NCBI RefSeq assembly: GCF_001280015.1
Contig: NZ_LGDV01000196.1
Span: 12,657-76,656, forward strand
Length of the DNA stretch: 64,000 nucleotides
DNA from: Streptomyces sp. MMG1121
GTDB taxonomy: Bacteria; Actinomycetota; Actinomycetes; Streptomycetales; Streptomycetaceae
Direction: 5' to 3'
Of this stretch, positions 18,193 to 29,944 are shown in pieces. The translations under genes were made by a program, and so were the position numbers. The notes under the pieces were generated by a model, which did no database searches, had not been told where the DNA came from, and saw only the letters and a program-made list of their open reading frames with translations. How positions within the stretch are numbered: the first letter of the stretch is position 1; every line of letters starts with the position of its first letter.

Positions 18193-20055
18193 TCAGCCGC
18201 TCGTACCCAACGCCACCACCAGATACTCCTTGCCGCCCGCGGCGTACGGCTTGTGCGCGAACACCGCCGACATGAACAGACGGCCGTCGCCGAAGAGGAA
18301 CTCCGCGGAGTCCGGCAGCATGCTGGTCTCCGCCGCGCGCTCGTCCGACGTCGCGGGGTTCTCCATCAGCTTGGTCGACTTGAAGCTGCCGCCGTCGATG
18401 CTGACGATCTCGCCGCCCTTGTCGTACGGCGGCCGCTTGTAGGCGATCAGGTTGCCGCCGTCCATGCGCAGCGGGGACAGCTGGTAGCCGTCGCCGGCCG
18501 CGGCACGCTGGCCGGTCTGCTTGCCGGTGTTCAGGTCGAAGGCGACGATGTCGTTGGTCTGGCTGCCGTCGCTGGAACCGTCGTGCTGCGCAGTCGGCAC
18601 GTACAGCTTGCCGTTGCCCGCGACGATCTCCTTGCAGCCGTCGACCTGGGTGATGCCGTCGCAGCGGCCCCCGTAGGTGTCGCTGGGCGCGGAGATGTGG
18701 GCGAGCAGCCTGCCCGTCTTGTCGTCGATGGAGAAGTAGTCCGAGACACCGCTGCCGGTGGTCGCGTTGTCACCGACGTTGGCCGCCACCACCAGCGGGT
18801 CGGTGGAGACGACGGAGGCGTACTGGATGCCCGCGTCCATCTTGTACTCGGCGATCACCTTCCCCGTCCGGGGGTCGATGTTCTGGATGTGCAGCTCCGG
18901 GCTGTCGTACTGACCGCACTTGCGCACCGCGACCAGCTTGGCGCCGCCGGCGTAGCCGTCGTCGTAGCAGGTGTCGTCCGGCTTGGGCTGCCACAGCAGC
19001 TTGCCGGAGTCGAGGTCGAACGCGGCGCCGCCGCTGGTGCTGCCGACCGCGACGGTGTGCTGAGCGACCGTCACATTCTGGAAACTGATCGGCGTGTCAC
19101 CGGAGTCGACCGACTTCGTCCACAGCTTCTTGCCCGCGTCGAGGTCGATCGCGGCGATCTGGGTGCAGCCCGCGAAGGAGTTCTTCCCGGGCGTCTTCGG
19201 CTGGTAGGCGATCGCCGTCCGGTCCCCCGAGCCGACGTGGTCACTGGCCGCGCAGACCGGGCCGGGCAGCTTGATCGTCCACAGCCTTGTGCCCTTGTCC
19301 GGGTCGTAGCCGACGACCTCGGCGATGCCGCTCTTCGCGTACACCTTGTCGGTCAGCCATGAGCCGGAGGTGGCGACGACGTCGTCCGCCTTGGGCAGCG
19401 GGACCTGGAAGAGCACGTGGGAGGCCGGATCGGCGGGTGCCTTCTCCTTGCCGCCGGTGGACGTGCCCCCGGTGCCGCCCTTGTCGTTCCCGCCGCCCGA
19501 ACCGCCGCTGGAGGAGGCGGTGTCGTGCTTCTCGCCGTCGTCACCGGAGGAACCGGCGTACCAGATGCCACCGCCGACGATCAGCGCGATGGCGACGACC
19601 GCCGCGACGACGATGAGCAGCGTCGTGTTGTTCCGCCCGCCGCCGCCCGGCGCCGGCTGCAGCGGCACGGTCGGCGGCTGGCCCGGATAGCCGTAGCCCG
19701 GCTGCGCGCCCTGCATCGGCTGCGTGGGCCCGTACGGACTCTGCGGCCCGGGGGCGCCGTAGGGGGCGGCCGGCTGCTGCCCGTACGGGTTCTGCTGCGC
19801 GCCGGGGTAGCCGTATCCGGGCTGCGGCGGCTGCGGGGCCGGGGCCTGCTGCGGGTAGCCGTACCCCGGCTGGGGCTGCGGCGGGGCCGGAGGCTGCTGC
19901 GGGTAGCCGTACCCCGGCTGCGGGGCCGGGGGTGCTGGAGGTGCCGGGGGTGCGGCGGTCGGCTGGTCCTGAGGGGCGCTCGGGGGCGGGGTCGGAGGGC
20001 CGAAACCGCCCTGCTGCGGGGGCTGGTTCGGCGGCGGAGGGGGCGGCTGGGTCAT
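18193..20055 (-). CDS. Membrane-anchored PQQ-type beta-propeller protein, paralogue 1
   Basis: A 620-residue protein with three parts. Residues 1-145 are a cytosolic Pro/Gln/Gly tail with repeated PGYGYP. One membrane span follows (TLLIVVAAVVAIALIVGGGIWY, about 150-172). After a Gly/Ser linker, a large extracytoplasmic domain shows PQQ-like propeller repeats such as DPDKGTRLWTIKL, DLDAGKKLWTKS and DLDSGKLLWQPK. It probably scaffolds or senses something at the cell surface; no catalytic site is seen. It is the second of two tandem paralogues (82 nt gap). Confidence 0.85.
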   Translation of the reverse strand: MTQPPPPPPNQPPQQGGFGPPTPPPSAPQDQPTAAPPAPPAPPAPQPGYGYPQQPPAPPQPQPGYGYPQQAPAPQPPQPGYGYPGAQQNPYGQQPAAPYGAPGPQSPYGPTQPMQGAQPGYGYPGQPPTVPLQPAPGGGGRNNTTLLIVVAAVVAIALIVGGGIWYAGSSGDDGEKHDTASSSGGSGGGNDKGGTGGTSTGGKEKAPADPASHVLFQVPLPKADDVVATSGSWLTDKVYAKSGIAEVVGYDPDKGTRLWTIKLPGPVCAASDHVGSGDRTAIAYQPKTPGKNSFAGCTQIAAIDLDAGKKLWTKSVDSGDTPISFQNVTVAQHTVAVGSTSGGAAFDLDSGKLLWQPKPDDTCYDDGYAGGAKLVAVRKCGQYDSPELHIQNIDPRTGKVIAEYKMDAGIQYASVVSTDPLVVAANVGDNATTGSGVSDYFSIDDKTGRLLAHISAPSDTYGGRCDGITQVDGCKEIVAGNGKLYVPTAQHDGSSDGSQTNDIVAFDLNTGKQTGQRAAAGDGYQLSPLRMDGGNLIAYKRPPYDKGGEIVSIDGGSFKSTKLMENPATSDERAAETSMLPDSAEFLFGDGRLFMSAVFAHKPYAAGGKEYLVVALGTSG

Positions 20056-20137
20056 GGCGCGGGTACCTCGGTGAGGCTCGGAGGGCCGGACGGCACAAGG
20101 ACGGGGGACGAGCGAAGAAGAAGGCGCAGGCGGCGGC

Positions 20138-21916
20138 TCAGTTGCCGAATGCCATGATCAGCTTCTCCTTCGTCTGGTCGTTGCCGGACAGCCGGCCGGA
20201 GGAGATGAAGAACCGCCCGTCTTCCCAGTCGACGACCCCTTCGAAGAAGGTGTCCTCGATCTGCGCCGTGCCCGACGGGTTCTGCAGCAGCTTGGTGGTC
20301 GCGTGGGAGGAGCCGGTGACCGGGATCGAGACCACCTGGCCGCCCGTGTCGTACGACGGCTGCACATACGCGATGAGCTTGCCGCCCTCCTCCTTCATCG
20401 GGTACATCGGCTCGTCCGCCGGGGACTTGGCCCGCCACTTCGCCTTGCCGTCGGCGAGGCTGATCGCGACGATCTCGTTGGCGCTGCCGGTGGTGTCCGT
20501 CGGCAGGTACAGCGTGCCGGCGTCCGCGACGACGCCCTGACAGCCCTGGAGATCGCGTTCGAGGATCGCCCAGCCGCAGCCGGGGGCGAACTTCTCGTCG
20601 ACCTTGACCTGCGAACGGAACTTGCCGTCCTGGGTGAAGGTGGAGATGTTCCAGGCCTTCTTGTCCTGGTTGGTCAGGTAGACCACCAGCGGGTCGACGG
20701 AGAACGTACGGGAGACCTGCCAGCCCTTCTTGACCGCCTGGGTCCACTTGACCTTGCCGGTGGCCGGGTCGAGCTCCTGGATCTCGTCGTGCTCGTTGTT
20801 CCCGCCGGCGCCGCAGGAGGCCACCTGGATCAGCCGGCTCGCACTGCCCGCGTACGCGGCCGGGAAGCAGGCCGAACCGTACTTCTGCTTGTCGTAGAGC
20901 TTCTTGCCGCTGTCGATGTCGTACGCCGTGCCCGACTCCGAACGGGCCACCATCAGCGTCTTGCCGCTCACGGTCAGCTCGACGGTGAGCGCGCTGTCGA
21001 ACAGCCCGCCGTCGGCGACCTGGCCGCTCCAGCCCTTCTGGCCGGTGGCGAGGTCGATCTGCTGGAGCTGGTTGCACTTGGCGCTGTTGCTGGTGCCGTT
21101 CATGTACGCCACGACGACCTTGTCGTCGGCCGACTTCTGCGAGGTGACCGCGCAGATCTTCTGCGGGAAGGTGATCGGTGCCCAGGCGGGCTTGCCGTCG
21201 CCGACGCCGTAGGCGAAGACCTGCTTGTAGGCCGCCTTCACCACCGCCTTGCCGGTGACCCACATACCGGGCGCGTCGGCACCGGAGCCGGGCGCGTCCG
21301 GCGCCGACTGGTACCAGAGCACCTTCGCCTCGCCGGCCTTGCGGCCCGCGTTGAGGTTCTCCGGGTCGTCACCGCCGCCGGCCGCGCTCGGCGAGGCGGA
21401 GGCGGAGTGCTTGGGGTCGTCGCTCTGCTGGGCGACGGGCTTCTTCTTGCCGCCGTCGCCACCGCTGGTGACCGCGTACACGGTGCCGCCGATGACGAGC
21501 AGCGCGGCCACCGCGGCACCGATGATCAGCGCCGTCCTCTTCTTGGCAGGGCCGGTGGCGGGCGCACCCGGGTACGGCGGCTGTTGCTGCGGATAGCCGT
21601 AGCCGGGCTGGGGCGCCGCCCCGTAGGGGCCCGGCTGCTGCGGCTGCTGCGGGTAGCCGTAGGGGCCGGGGGTGCCGGGCGCGGCCGGGGCGCCGTACGG
21701 GCCCGGCTGCTGGGGGTAGCCGTAACCGGGCTGCGGTGCGGCGGGCGGCTGCGGCGGGGCCGCGGGCGGCTGGGCCGGCGGCGGAGGTGTGGGAGGCACG
21801 CCCGGGGCACCCGGAGGGTTCTGCGGGGCGCTCGGCGGGCCGAAACCGCCCTGCGGTGGCTGGTCCTGCGGCGCTCCGAAACCGCCGTGCGGCGGCTGGT
21901 TGGGCGGCTGAGTCAT
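20138..21916 (-). CDS. Membrane-anchored PQQ-type beta-propeller protein, paralogue 2
   Basis: A 592-residue paralogue of its downstream neighbour, with the same layout. There is a Pro/Gly/Tyr-rich cytosolic tail with PGYGYPQQ repeats (about 1-125), a membrane span (KKRTALIIGAAVAALLVIGG, about 130-150) and a Gly/Lys linker. The propeller blades include DIDSGKKLYDKQKYG, LDPATGKVKWTQAV and SLADGKAKWRAK. Cysteines in both proteins (for example ICAVTSQ and ASCGAGG here) may form disulfides outside. It is the first gene of the pair; the promoter lies in 21917-22335. Function is unknown. Confidence 0.85.
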   Translation of the reverse strand: MTQPPNQPPHGGFGAPQDQPPQGGFGPPSAPQNPPGAPGVPPTPPPPAQPPAAPPQPPAAPQPGYGYPQQPGPYGAPAAPGTPGPYGYPQQPQQPGPYGAAPQPGYGYPQQQPPYPGAPATGPAKKRTALIIGAAVAALLVIGGTVYAVTSGGDGGKKKPVAQQSDDPKHSASASPSAAGGGDDPENLNAGRKAGEAKVLWYQSAPDAPGSGADAPGMWVTGKAVVKAAYKQVFAYGVGDGKPAWAPITFPQKICAVTSQKSADDKVVVAYMNGTSNSAKCNQLQQIDLATGQKGWSGQVADGGLFDSALTVELTVSGKTLMVARSESGTAYDIDSGKKLYDKQKYGSACFPAAYAGSASRLIQVASCGAGGNNEHDEIQELDPATGKVKWTQAVKKGWQVSRTFSVDPLVVYLTNQDKKAWNISTFTQDGKFRSQVKVDEKFAPGCGWAILERDLQGCQGVVADAGTLYLPTDTTGSANEIVAISLADGKAKWRAKSPADEPMYPMKEEGGKLIAYVQPSYDTGGQVVSIPVTGSSHATTKLLQNPSGTAQIEDTFFEGVVDWEDGRFFISSGRLSGNDQTKEKLIMAFGN

Positions 21917-22335
21917 CAGCGCTCTTCCCCCTCGTTCACTGATTTTTAGCCACGCCCTGAGGTTCTTGACGGACCCTGGGTCGTTACTTCAGAAAGTTCT
22001 CAGACGGCCCTTTCTATCACCCGCCCCTGACAGCGCACGGGCTCGGATCCGCCCCTGTTCCCAAGGGAGAACCGGCCCGTGATGCCGCCGTTACGCGCCT
22101 TCACGCCCCCTTCACGCAGCGCACGCACCAGCACCGCGCGCCGGTCCGGGGCGGGGGCGCCCCGCGGCGACGCGCTGGTGATGAGGGGGCGCGTGGTGGC
22201 TGGTTCATACCGCGAGGAGGGGGTGGGGGCGCGAAGGTTGGTTGTGCGCGCCGCACTTGGCGACGCGCACGCCTCCGCGCACGCGTGCGCGCGCCCGGAC
22301 CCGTCTCCGCGCTGACCCGTCTCCGCGCTGACCCG
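21917..22335. other. 419-nt intergenic region with 16-bp tandem repeat
   Basis: The part near 21920-22020 is less GC-rich and presumably holds the promoter of the PQQ-propeller pair. The rest is very GC-rich. At 22298-22329 the unit GACCCGTCTCCGCGCT occurs twice in tandem with a partial third copy, ending a few bases from the ABC-F stop. No gene of convincing codon use is present; the small open frame at 22079 does not look coding. Confidence 0.5.
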
Positions 22336-24141
<1,806 letters not shown>

Positions 24142-24297
24142 TTCACTCCTGTGCGCGGGGGTCGGTCAGCCTTCAAGCCTAGGGCCTGTGGGGGTGGGGG
24201 CGGGGCGCGAGGGTGTTGTCACTCTTTGTGATGACGTGATCGGGAAGCGGCCGCTACCGTGGAGGCAGGCAGCAGGATCCCGTCCATGGGAGGAACC

Positions 24298-24891
24298 ATG
24301 ACCGCCGAGTCCGTGAAGCCCCGGGTGCAGTGGCCGGTGCCGCCCCAGGACGGATACACCGTGGACGACCTGTTCACGCTGCCGGATCTCCCGCCGCACA
24401 CCGAGCTGATCGACGGGAGCCTGGTTTTCGTGAGTCCGCAGCGCTACTTCCACTTCGCCACTATCGATCTGCTGGTCAGTGGCCTGCGCCGCACGCTGCC
24501 GTCCGACCTGAAGGTCGCGCGCGAGATGACCGTCGTCCTCGACAAGCGCAACGGCCCCGAACCGGACATCTCCGTGGTGCGCGCCGAAGCCGTCACCGAC
24601 CGGCGTCAGACGCACTTCAAGGCGGCCGACGTCCTGCTCGCGATCGAGGTCGTCTCGCCGGATTCCGAGGCCCGCGACCGTGACTCCAAGCCGCACAAGT
24701 ACGCGGCGGCCGGGATCCCTCACTTCTGGCTGGTCGAGATGGGGGGCCAGGACGACCACCCTGTGGTCCAGGTGTACGAACGCGGCGAGGCCACCGGCAC
24801 GTACGCGCTGACCGGCATCCACCACGACCACGTCAAGGCCAGTGTCCCCCACGACATCGACATCGACCTGACCGCCATCGACGCCCTCTGA
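24298..24891 (+). CDS. Uma2-family (DUF820) restriction-endonuclease-fold protein
   Basis: A 197-residue protein of the PD-(D/E)xK fold. Visible features are the ELIDGSLVFVSP strand, the acidic GPEPDISVV, then LLAIEVVSPDSEARDRDSKPHKYAAAGIPHFWLV, which carries the E-x-V and the later Lys of the active site. The cellular role of these abundant proteins is unknown. ATG 24298 follows GGGAGGA and is preferred over the GTG at 24259. It lies alone, divergent from the ABC-F gene. Confidence 0.88.
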   Translation: MTAESVKPRVQWPVPPQDGYTVDDLFTLPDLPPHTELIDGSLVFVSPQRYFHFATIDLLVSGLRRTLPSDLKVAREMTVVLDKRNGPEPDISVVRAEAVTDRRQTHFKAADVLLAIEVVSPDSEARDRDSKPHKYAAAGIPHFWLVEMGGQDDHPVVQVYERGEATGTYALTGIHHDHVKASVPHDIDIDLTAIDAL

Positions 24892-24905
24892 CGTCCTCTG
24901 GCGCC

Positions 24906-25799
24906 CTAGAGGAGCGTCGCCCCCGGCACGGGTCCCGCCGCCGTCCGTACGGTGCGGCAGGTGGCGGACGCCCGCAGCGCCGCAGCCACCTTCTCCGCCG
25001 ACTCGGCGTCACGCGCGAGGAAGGCCGTGGTCGGCCCCGATCCGGAGACCAGCGCCGTGAGCGCACCCGCCCCGCGCCCCGCCTCCAGCGTGTCCGCCAG
25101 CTCCGGGAACAGGGACAGGGCCGCAGGCTGAAGATCGTTCGACACGGCCGCCGCGAGCGCTTCCACGTCACCCTTCGCCAGCGCCTCCAGCAGCTCCGCC
25201 GAGGCCACCGGCTCGGGAATCTCCCGCCCCTGCGCCAGCCGGTCGAACTCCCGGAAGACGGCCGGAGTGGACAGCCCCCGCTCGGCCATCGCGAACACCC
25301 AGTGGAAGGTGCCGCCCACCTCCAGGGCGGTCAGCCGCTCTCCACGCCCGACCCCGAGTGCCGCACCCCCCACCAGGCTGAACGGCACATCGCTGCCCAA
25401 CTCGGCGCAGATGGCGAGGAGTTCGGCCCGCGAAGCACCCGTGCCCCACAGCGTGTTGCAGGCGAGCAGCGCGCCCGCGCCGTCCGCGCTGCCGCCCGCC
25501 ATGCCGCCGGCGACCGGGATGTCCTTGGCGATGTGGATGTGCACGGCCGGCTCGATGCCCCGGCGCGCGGCGAGCGCGATCGCGGCGCGCGCGGCGAGGT
25601 TGGTGCGGTCCAGGGGGACCTGGTCGGCGTCCGGGCCGGCGCAGGTGACGCGCAGCTCGTCCGCCGGGGTGACGGTGACCTCGTCGTACAGGCCGACGGC
25701 GAGGAAGACGTTGGCGAGGTCGTGGAATCCGTCGGGGCGCGCGGCGCCGACCGCGAGCTGGACGTTGACCTTGGCCGGCACCCGTACCGTGACGCTCAC
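24906..25799 (-). CDS. ispE: 4-diphosphocytidyl-2-C-methyl-D-erythritol kinase
   Basis: A GHMP kinase of the MEP isoprenoid pathway, phosphorylating the 2-hydroxyl of CDP-methylerythritol. Motifs are [30 protein letters not shown] (ATP loop) and [13 protein letters not shown]. Length is 297 residues. The start is a GTG at 25799 that overlaps the ksgA stop by 4 nt (GTGA), so it is translationally coupled to ksgA, as in many actinobacteria. Confidence 0.95.
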   Translation of the reverse strand: MSVTVRVPAKVNVQLAVGAARPDGFHDLANVFLAVGLYDEVTVTPADELRVTCAGPDADQVPLDRTNLAARAAIALAARRGIEPAVHIHIAKDIPVAGGMAGGSADGAGALLACNTLWGTGASRAELLAICAELGSDVPFSLVGGAALGVGRGERLTALEVGGTFHWVFAMAERGLSTPAVFREFDRLAQGREIPEPVASAELLEALAKGDVEALAAAVSNDLQPAALSLFPELADTLEAGRGAGALTALVSGSGPTTAFLARDAESAEKVAAALRASATCRTVRTAAGPVPGATLL

Positions 25800-26686
25800 T
25801 GACCGCTCTCCTCGTGCTCGGTGAACGCGTCCTTGTGTTCGGCGATCCGCGCGAACTCCTCCACCGTCAGCGACTCCCCGCGCGCCTGCGGCGAGACCCC
25901 GGCCGCGACCAGGGCGGCCTCGGCGGCGGCGGCGGACCCGGCCCAGCCGGCGAGCGCCGCCCGCAGGGTCTTGCGGCGCTGCGCGAAGGCCGCGTCGACG
26001 ACCGCGAAGACCTCCTTCTTGGAGGCCGTGGTCTTGATCGGCTCGGTCCGGCGGACCAGCGAGACCAGCCCGCTGTCGACGTTGGGCGCGGGCCAGAAGA
26101 CGTTGCGGCCGATGGCCCCGGCCCGCTTCACCTCGGCGTACCAGTTCGCCTTCACGGACGGCACGCCGTACACCTTGGAGCCGGGCGCGGCGGCCAGCCG
26201 GTCGGCGACCTCGGCCTGCACCATGACGAGCGTGCGCTCGATGCCCGGGAACGTGTCGAGCATGTGCAGCAGCACAGGGACGGCGACGTTGTACGGCAGG
26301 TTCGCCACCAGGGCCGTCGGCGCCGGGCCGGGCAGCTCGGTGACGTGCATCGCGTCGGAGTGGACCAGCGCGAACCGGTCGGCGCGCTCCGGCATGCGCG
26401 CGGCGACGGTCGCGGGCAGCGCGGCGGCCAGGACGTCGTCGATCTCGACGGCGGTGACCCGGTCGGCGGCCTCCAGCAGCGCCAGCGTGAGGGACCCGAG
26501 CCCCGGGCCGACCTCGACGACCACGTCGTCGGCGCGGACCCCGGCGGTGCGGACGATACGGCGGACCGTGTTGGCGTCGATCACGAAGTTCTGGCCGCGC
26601 TGCTTGGTGGGACGGACACCGAGCGCGGCCGCCAGCTCGCGGATGTCGGCGGGACCGAGAAGGGCGTCGGGGGAGGGGCTGCTCAC
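25796..26686 (-). CDS. ksgA: 16S rRNA (adenine1518-N6/adenine1519-N6)-dimethyltransferase
   Basis: KsgA dimethylates two adjacent adenosines in helix 45 during 30S maturation. The SAM site [19 protein letters not shown] and the catalytic NLPYNVAVP are intact, as is the N-terminal [10 protein letters not shown]. Length is 296 residues. GTG 26686 begins the normal N-terminus; codons upstream to 26752 look non-coding. It sits between rpfB and ispE, a conserved order. Confidence 0.96.
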   Translation of the reverse strand: MSSPSPDALLGPADIRELAAALGVRPTKQRGQNFVIDANTVRRIVRTAGVRADDVVVEVGPGLGSLTLALLEAADRVTAVEIDDVLAAALPATVAARMPERADRFALVHSDAMHVTELPGPAPTALVANLPYNVAVPVLLHMLDTFPGIERTLVMVQAEVADRLAAAPGSKVYGVPSVKANWYAEVKRAGAIGRNVFWPAPNVDSGLVSLVRRTEPIKTTASKKEVFAVVDAAFAQRRKTLRAALAGWAGSAAAAEAALVAAGVSPQARGESLTVEEFARIAEHKDAFTEHEESGQ

Positions 26687-26765
26687 GGGACAAGGGTACG
26701 GGGCGGTACGAAGCCCCCTCCACCACCGGCTGTACGCGACCCCGTACACCACCCCCGCCCGGCGC

Positions 26766-28199
26766 TCACCCGTGCAGCCGCGCCCCGCAGTGCGGCCAGG
26801 GTGTCGCCCCGCGTCGCACGTACAGCTTCTTCGCGCGGAACGTCTGTTCCTCGGCCGATGCCTCCTGGGGGCGTCCGTTGCCGCCGAGGCTGTGCCATGT
26901 GTGCGTGTCGAACTGGTAGAGCCCGCCGTACATCCCCGAGGGGTCGACCGCGTCCGGACGGCCGCCGGACTCGCAGGCGGCGAGGCCGTGCCAGTTCAGA
27001 CCGTCGGCGCCGGCCACGGAGGTCGGCCGCGGCTTGGTGCCCACCTTCACGATCTGGGGGCGTGGCTTGCGCACCACCTCGGAGGTCTCCCGGCGCGGTT
27101 TCTCCTTGACCCCGTTGACGGTGCGCAGCAGGTAGGTGTCGCGTCGCAGTCCGGGCCGGCCGGGCTGGACGACGACCTCGGTGCCCTTGAAGAGGGTGGG
27201 GTCCTCGGTCCGCTGCACGTCGAACGGGATCTGCTCCTCGCGGACCTCCCGGGCGCCGCTGACCCGCAGCACGGTGACCGTCTGTCCGTCGCGCGGGAAG
27301 CTGGCCGGCGGGACGGAGGTGATGTCCTGGCCGTGCAGGATGATCCCGGCCTCCGCGATCGCCTCGCCGACAGTGGCTGCGTTGGTGCGGATGGTGCGGG
27401 GCCGGCCGTCCGCCATGATCGTGACGGCGCGCTCGGTGCGTACGTCGAGCGCGAGCCCGGCGCGTCCGATGGGCTGGGAGCGCGAGGCTGACAGGTACGC
27501 GCCCTCGGCGCGCACCCCCAGCTCGTCCAGCGCGCCTTCCACCGTGTGCGCCGTCGTCCACACCTCGCGCCGTTCCCCGTCCAGCGTGAGCCGGACGGGG
27601 CGCCCGTAGCGCACGGCGACGGTGTCACCGCTGGCGAGCGCCGTCCCGGGGGCGGGCACGATCATGTCGTGCGCCCCCGCGTGTACGCCCTCCTCGGCGA
27701 GCAGCTCGCGCACGTCGTCGGCGAAGGTGTGCAGGGTGCGTTGCTTGCCTTCGACGGTCAGCTCGATCGCCTTGTCGTTGGCGATGAACGCGGTGGTGCC
27801 GCCAGCCAGGAAGGCCACGACCAGCGCCTGCGGCAGCAGACGGCGCACGGTGGATTCCGGGCGCTCGGCGCCACGCGCCCTGCGCCGGCGCGCGGCACGC
27901 CCGCTCACTCCGGCGGGCATCTCGGCATCGCACGCCTCTTCTTCCGGCGCGCTCCCGGCCTGCGCGACGCCTGTGCCGCCGCCCACGCCGCCGCCCCCGC
28001 CTCCGCCCTGCCGGGGCAGCACCGGATCGGCGACGAAGTACGCCTGCGCCTCGTAGGCGGGCCGGTAGGTGTCCTCGTACAGCCCGTACGGCAGGGTGTC
28101 CGCGCTGTGCACGGACATGTCACGGCCGTACGGCTCCACCGAGACGTCAGGGCCGTACGGCTCGTGCGTCTCGAACGTCTCGTACTGCGACTTGCTCAC
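26766..28199 (-). CDS. rpfB: Resuscitation-promoting factor RpfB-like lytic transglycosylase
   Basis: A cell-wall-cleaving protein that promotes spore or dormant-cell growth. A long cytosolic N-terminal tail (about 1-115) contains EPYG repeats and a Gly run. A membrane anchor follows ([16 protein letters not shown], about 125-142), then three DUF348 repeats ([56 protein letters not shown]), a G5 domain, and the C-terminal Rpf domain with [19 protein letters not shown], whose Glu is catalytic. GTG 28199 ([10 protein letters not shown]) is preferred to the frame opening at 28268. Confidence 0.92.
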   Translation of the reverse strand: MSKSQYETFETHEPYGPDVSVEPYGRDMSVHSADTLPYGLYEDTYRPAYEAQAYFVADPVLPRQGGGGGGGVGGGTGVAQAGSAPEEEACDAEMPAGVSGRAARRRRARGAERPESTVRRLLPQALVVAFLAGGTTAFIANDKAIELTVEGKQRTLHTFADDVRELLAEEGVHAGAHDMIVPAPGTALASGDTVAVRYGRPVRLTLDGERREVWTTAHTVEGALDELGVRAEGAYLSASRSQPIGRAGLALDVRTERAVTIMADGRPRTIRTNAATVGEAIAEAGIILHGQDITSVPPASFPRDGQTVTVLRVSGAREVREEQIPFDVQRTEDPTLFKGTEVVVQPGRPGLRRDTYLLRTVNGVKEKPRRETSEVVRKPRPQIVKVGTKPRPTSVAGADGLNWHGLAACESGGRPDAVDPSGMYGGLYQFDTHTWHSLGGNGRPQEASAEEQTFRAKKLYVRRGATPWPHCGARLHG

Positions 28200-28316
28200 G
28201 CCGACACGCTCCAGAGGTGCCAGAGGGGTCCGGATCGGGCCCCCAGAACCTAGCGGAGCGACCGTCACTCTCCAAAGCGACGCGACTACCCACGGTGCCC
28301 GTACGCGCGTGCGTGC

Positions 28317-29213
28317 TCAGTAGCCGAAGGCGCAGGCGGTGTTGGCGCCCAGGGCGGTCGCCAGCGTGTCCTCGTCGATGCCGCGCACGGCGGCCATCGC
28401 ACGCACCGTGACCGGGATCAGATAGGGCGCGTTGGGCCGGCCCCGGTACGGCGCCGGGGTCAGGAAGGGCGCGTCGGTCTCCACGAGGACCAGTTCCAGG
28501 GGGGCGACGGCGAGCGCGTCCCGCAGGTTCTGGGCGTTCTTGAAGGTGACGTTGCCGGCGAAGGACATGAAGTAGCCCTCGCGGGCGCAGATGCCGGCCA
28601 TCTCGGCGTCGCCGGAGTAGCAGTGGAAGACGGTGCGCTCGGGTGCGCCCTCCTCCTTCAGCACGCGCAGGACGTCGGCGTGGGCGTCGCGGTCGTGGAT
28701 GACGAGCGCCTTGCCGTGCCGCTTGGCGATCTCGATGTGGGCGCGGAAGGACCGTTCCTGGGCCGCCTTGCCCTCGGGGCCGGTGCGGAAGTGGTCCAGG
28801 CCCGTCTCACCGACGCCCTTCACCTGGGGCAGTGCGGCCAGCCGGTCGATCTCGGCGAGGGCCGCATCCAGCGCCGCGTCACCGCCCGGTGTGCGGGCGC
28901 CCTGCCGCGACCAGCCGTCGGGGTCGCCGTGGACGATCCGCGGGGCCTCGTTGGGGTGCAGGGCGACGGTGGCGTGGACGCTGTCGTGCGCGGCCGCGGT
29001 CTCGGCGGCCCAGCGCGAGCCCTTGATGTCGCAGCCGACCTGGACGACGGTCGTCACCCCCACCGACGCGGCCTTCGCGAGCCCCTCCTCGACCGTGCCC
29101 GACTGCATGTCGAGGTGGGTGTGCGAGTCGGCGACGGGCACCTCGAGGGGTGCCGGAAGCGGCGGTGCGGTGTTCTTGTCGTCCTTGGACTTCTGGCCGG
29201 CGTTCGAAGGCAT
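28317..29213 (-). CDS. tatD: TatD-family metal-dependent DNase
   Basis: A TIM-barrel hydrolase with 3'-5' exonuclease or AP-type DNase activity. Metal ligands are seen in DSHTHLDM, the Glu of GVGETGLDHF, the His of LVIHDRDAH, the His of VFHCYSGD and the Asp of LVETDAPFL. Length is 298 residues, with a 25-residue Lys/Pro-rich N-terminal extension. It lies 117 nt upstream of rpfB and co-oriented with rsmI, a common arrangement. Confidence 0.93.
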   Translation of the reverse strand: MPSNAGQKSKDDKNTAPPLPAPLEVPVADSHTHLDMQSGTVEEGLAKAASVGVTTVVQVGCDIKGSRWAAETAAAHDSVHATVALHPNEAPRIVHGDPDGWSRQGARTPGGDAALDAALAEIDRLAALPQVKGVGETGLDHFRTGPEGKAAQERSFRAHIEIAKRHGKALVIHDRDAHADVLRVLKEEGAPERTVFHCYSGDAEMAGICAREGYFMSFAGNVTFKNAQNLRDALAVAPLELVLVETDAPFLTPAPYRGRPNAPYLIPVTVRAMAAVRGIDEDTLATALGANTACAFGY

Positions 29214-29269
29214 GCCCCGATCCTACGAAAGGGGCGTGCCGTCGCCCGCCGGCGATCCGCTTGTTCCGC

Positions 29270-29689
29270 TCAGCCGGCCTTGCGCTGGAACGGGTGCAGC
29301 AGATCGGACAGATGCCAGTGGTGCGGCTCCTTGGGCACCGCGGCCACGGGGGCCACCGCGGGCACCTCCGGCGACTCGACCGGGCCCGCCTGCGGCACGC
29401 TGTGCTGCCCCTGTCCGGCGCCGCGTACCGAGGAGACCTGCCCCGCGCGCATGATCCGCACGACGTGGCCGTCGCAGTTGTGGCAGTTGGGCTTGCTCAG
29501 CGGCGACGGCACGACCCTGCCGTCCGCCACGTACAGCACGAACTCGTGCCCCTCGGCATCCGTGTGGTGCTCTATCTCGTACGACTGCTCCCAGCCGTGC
29601 CCGCAGCGCATGCAGGCGAACGAATACGACTCGTGAACGACGGCTGTGGGTGTGCCACGGAGGCCGGTCTGCCCTGCGATCTCGCTCAT
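29270..29689 (-). CDS. Zinc-ribbon protein of unknown function
   Basis: A 139-residue protein. Two CxxC pairs (FACMRCGHGW near residue 25 and PNCHNCDGH near 65) make a zinc ribbon around a beta hairpin. The C-terminal 70 residues are Pro/Ala/Val-rich and end in HHWHLSDLLHPFQRKAG. The start MSEIAGQTG is supported by GAGGAGC 7 nt upstream; the longer frame to 29887 lacks a ribosome site. It is co-oriented between rsmI and tatD. I cannot assign a function. Confidence 0.75.
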   Translation of the reverse strand: MSEIAGQTGLRGTPTAVVHESYSFACMRCGHGWEQSYEIEHHTDAEGHEFVLYVADGRVVPSPLSKPNCHNCDGHVVRIMRAGQVSSVRGAGQGQHSVPQAGPVESPEVPAVAPVAAVPKEPHHWHLSDLLHPFQRKAG

Positions 29690-29944
29690 GCCAGCTCCTC
29701 TGGTCCGCTGGACGAGGGACGGTTGTGCGTCCCTTCGACCAGTGGACGCCTTCACCAGCGCGGATGCAGCAGGGCTGTCGAGTGTTGGAAGCGATTTGAG
29801 CCTTCCTTGCCGAATGGCCCCTGTCCGCCCCCACTTCCCTTTGCCATCGGCGACAGCCTTTTGCCCTCCCATGGCCGATCTGCTCACCCGAGAACAGCCC
29901 TGCTCAGAGGGGGTATCCGGCAGTCCGGAGGAAGGTGGGGAACC

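Noticed and set aside
22079..22315. A 78-codon plus-strand frame in the PQQ/ABC-F gap
   Set aside because: Arg/Ala/Gly/Pro-rich with no ribosome site or motif and partly over a tandem repeat.
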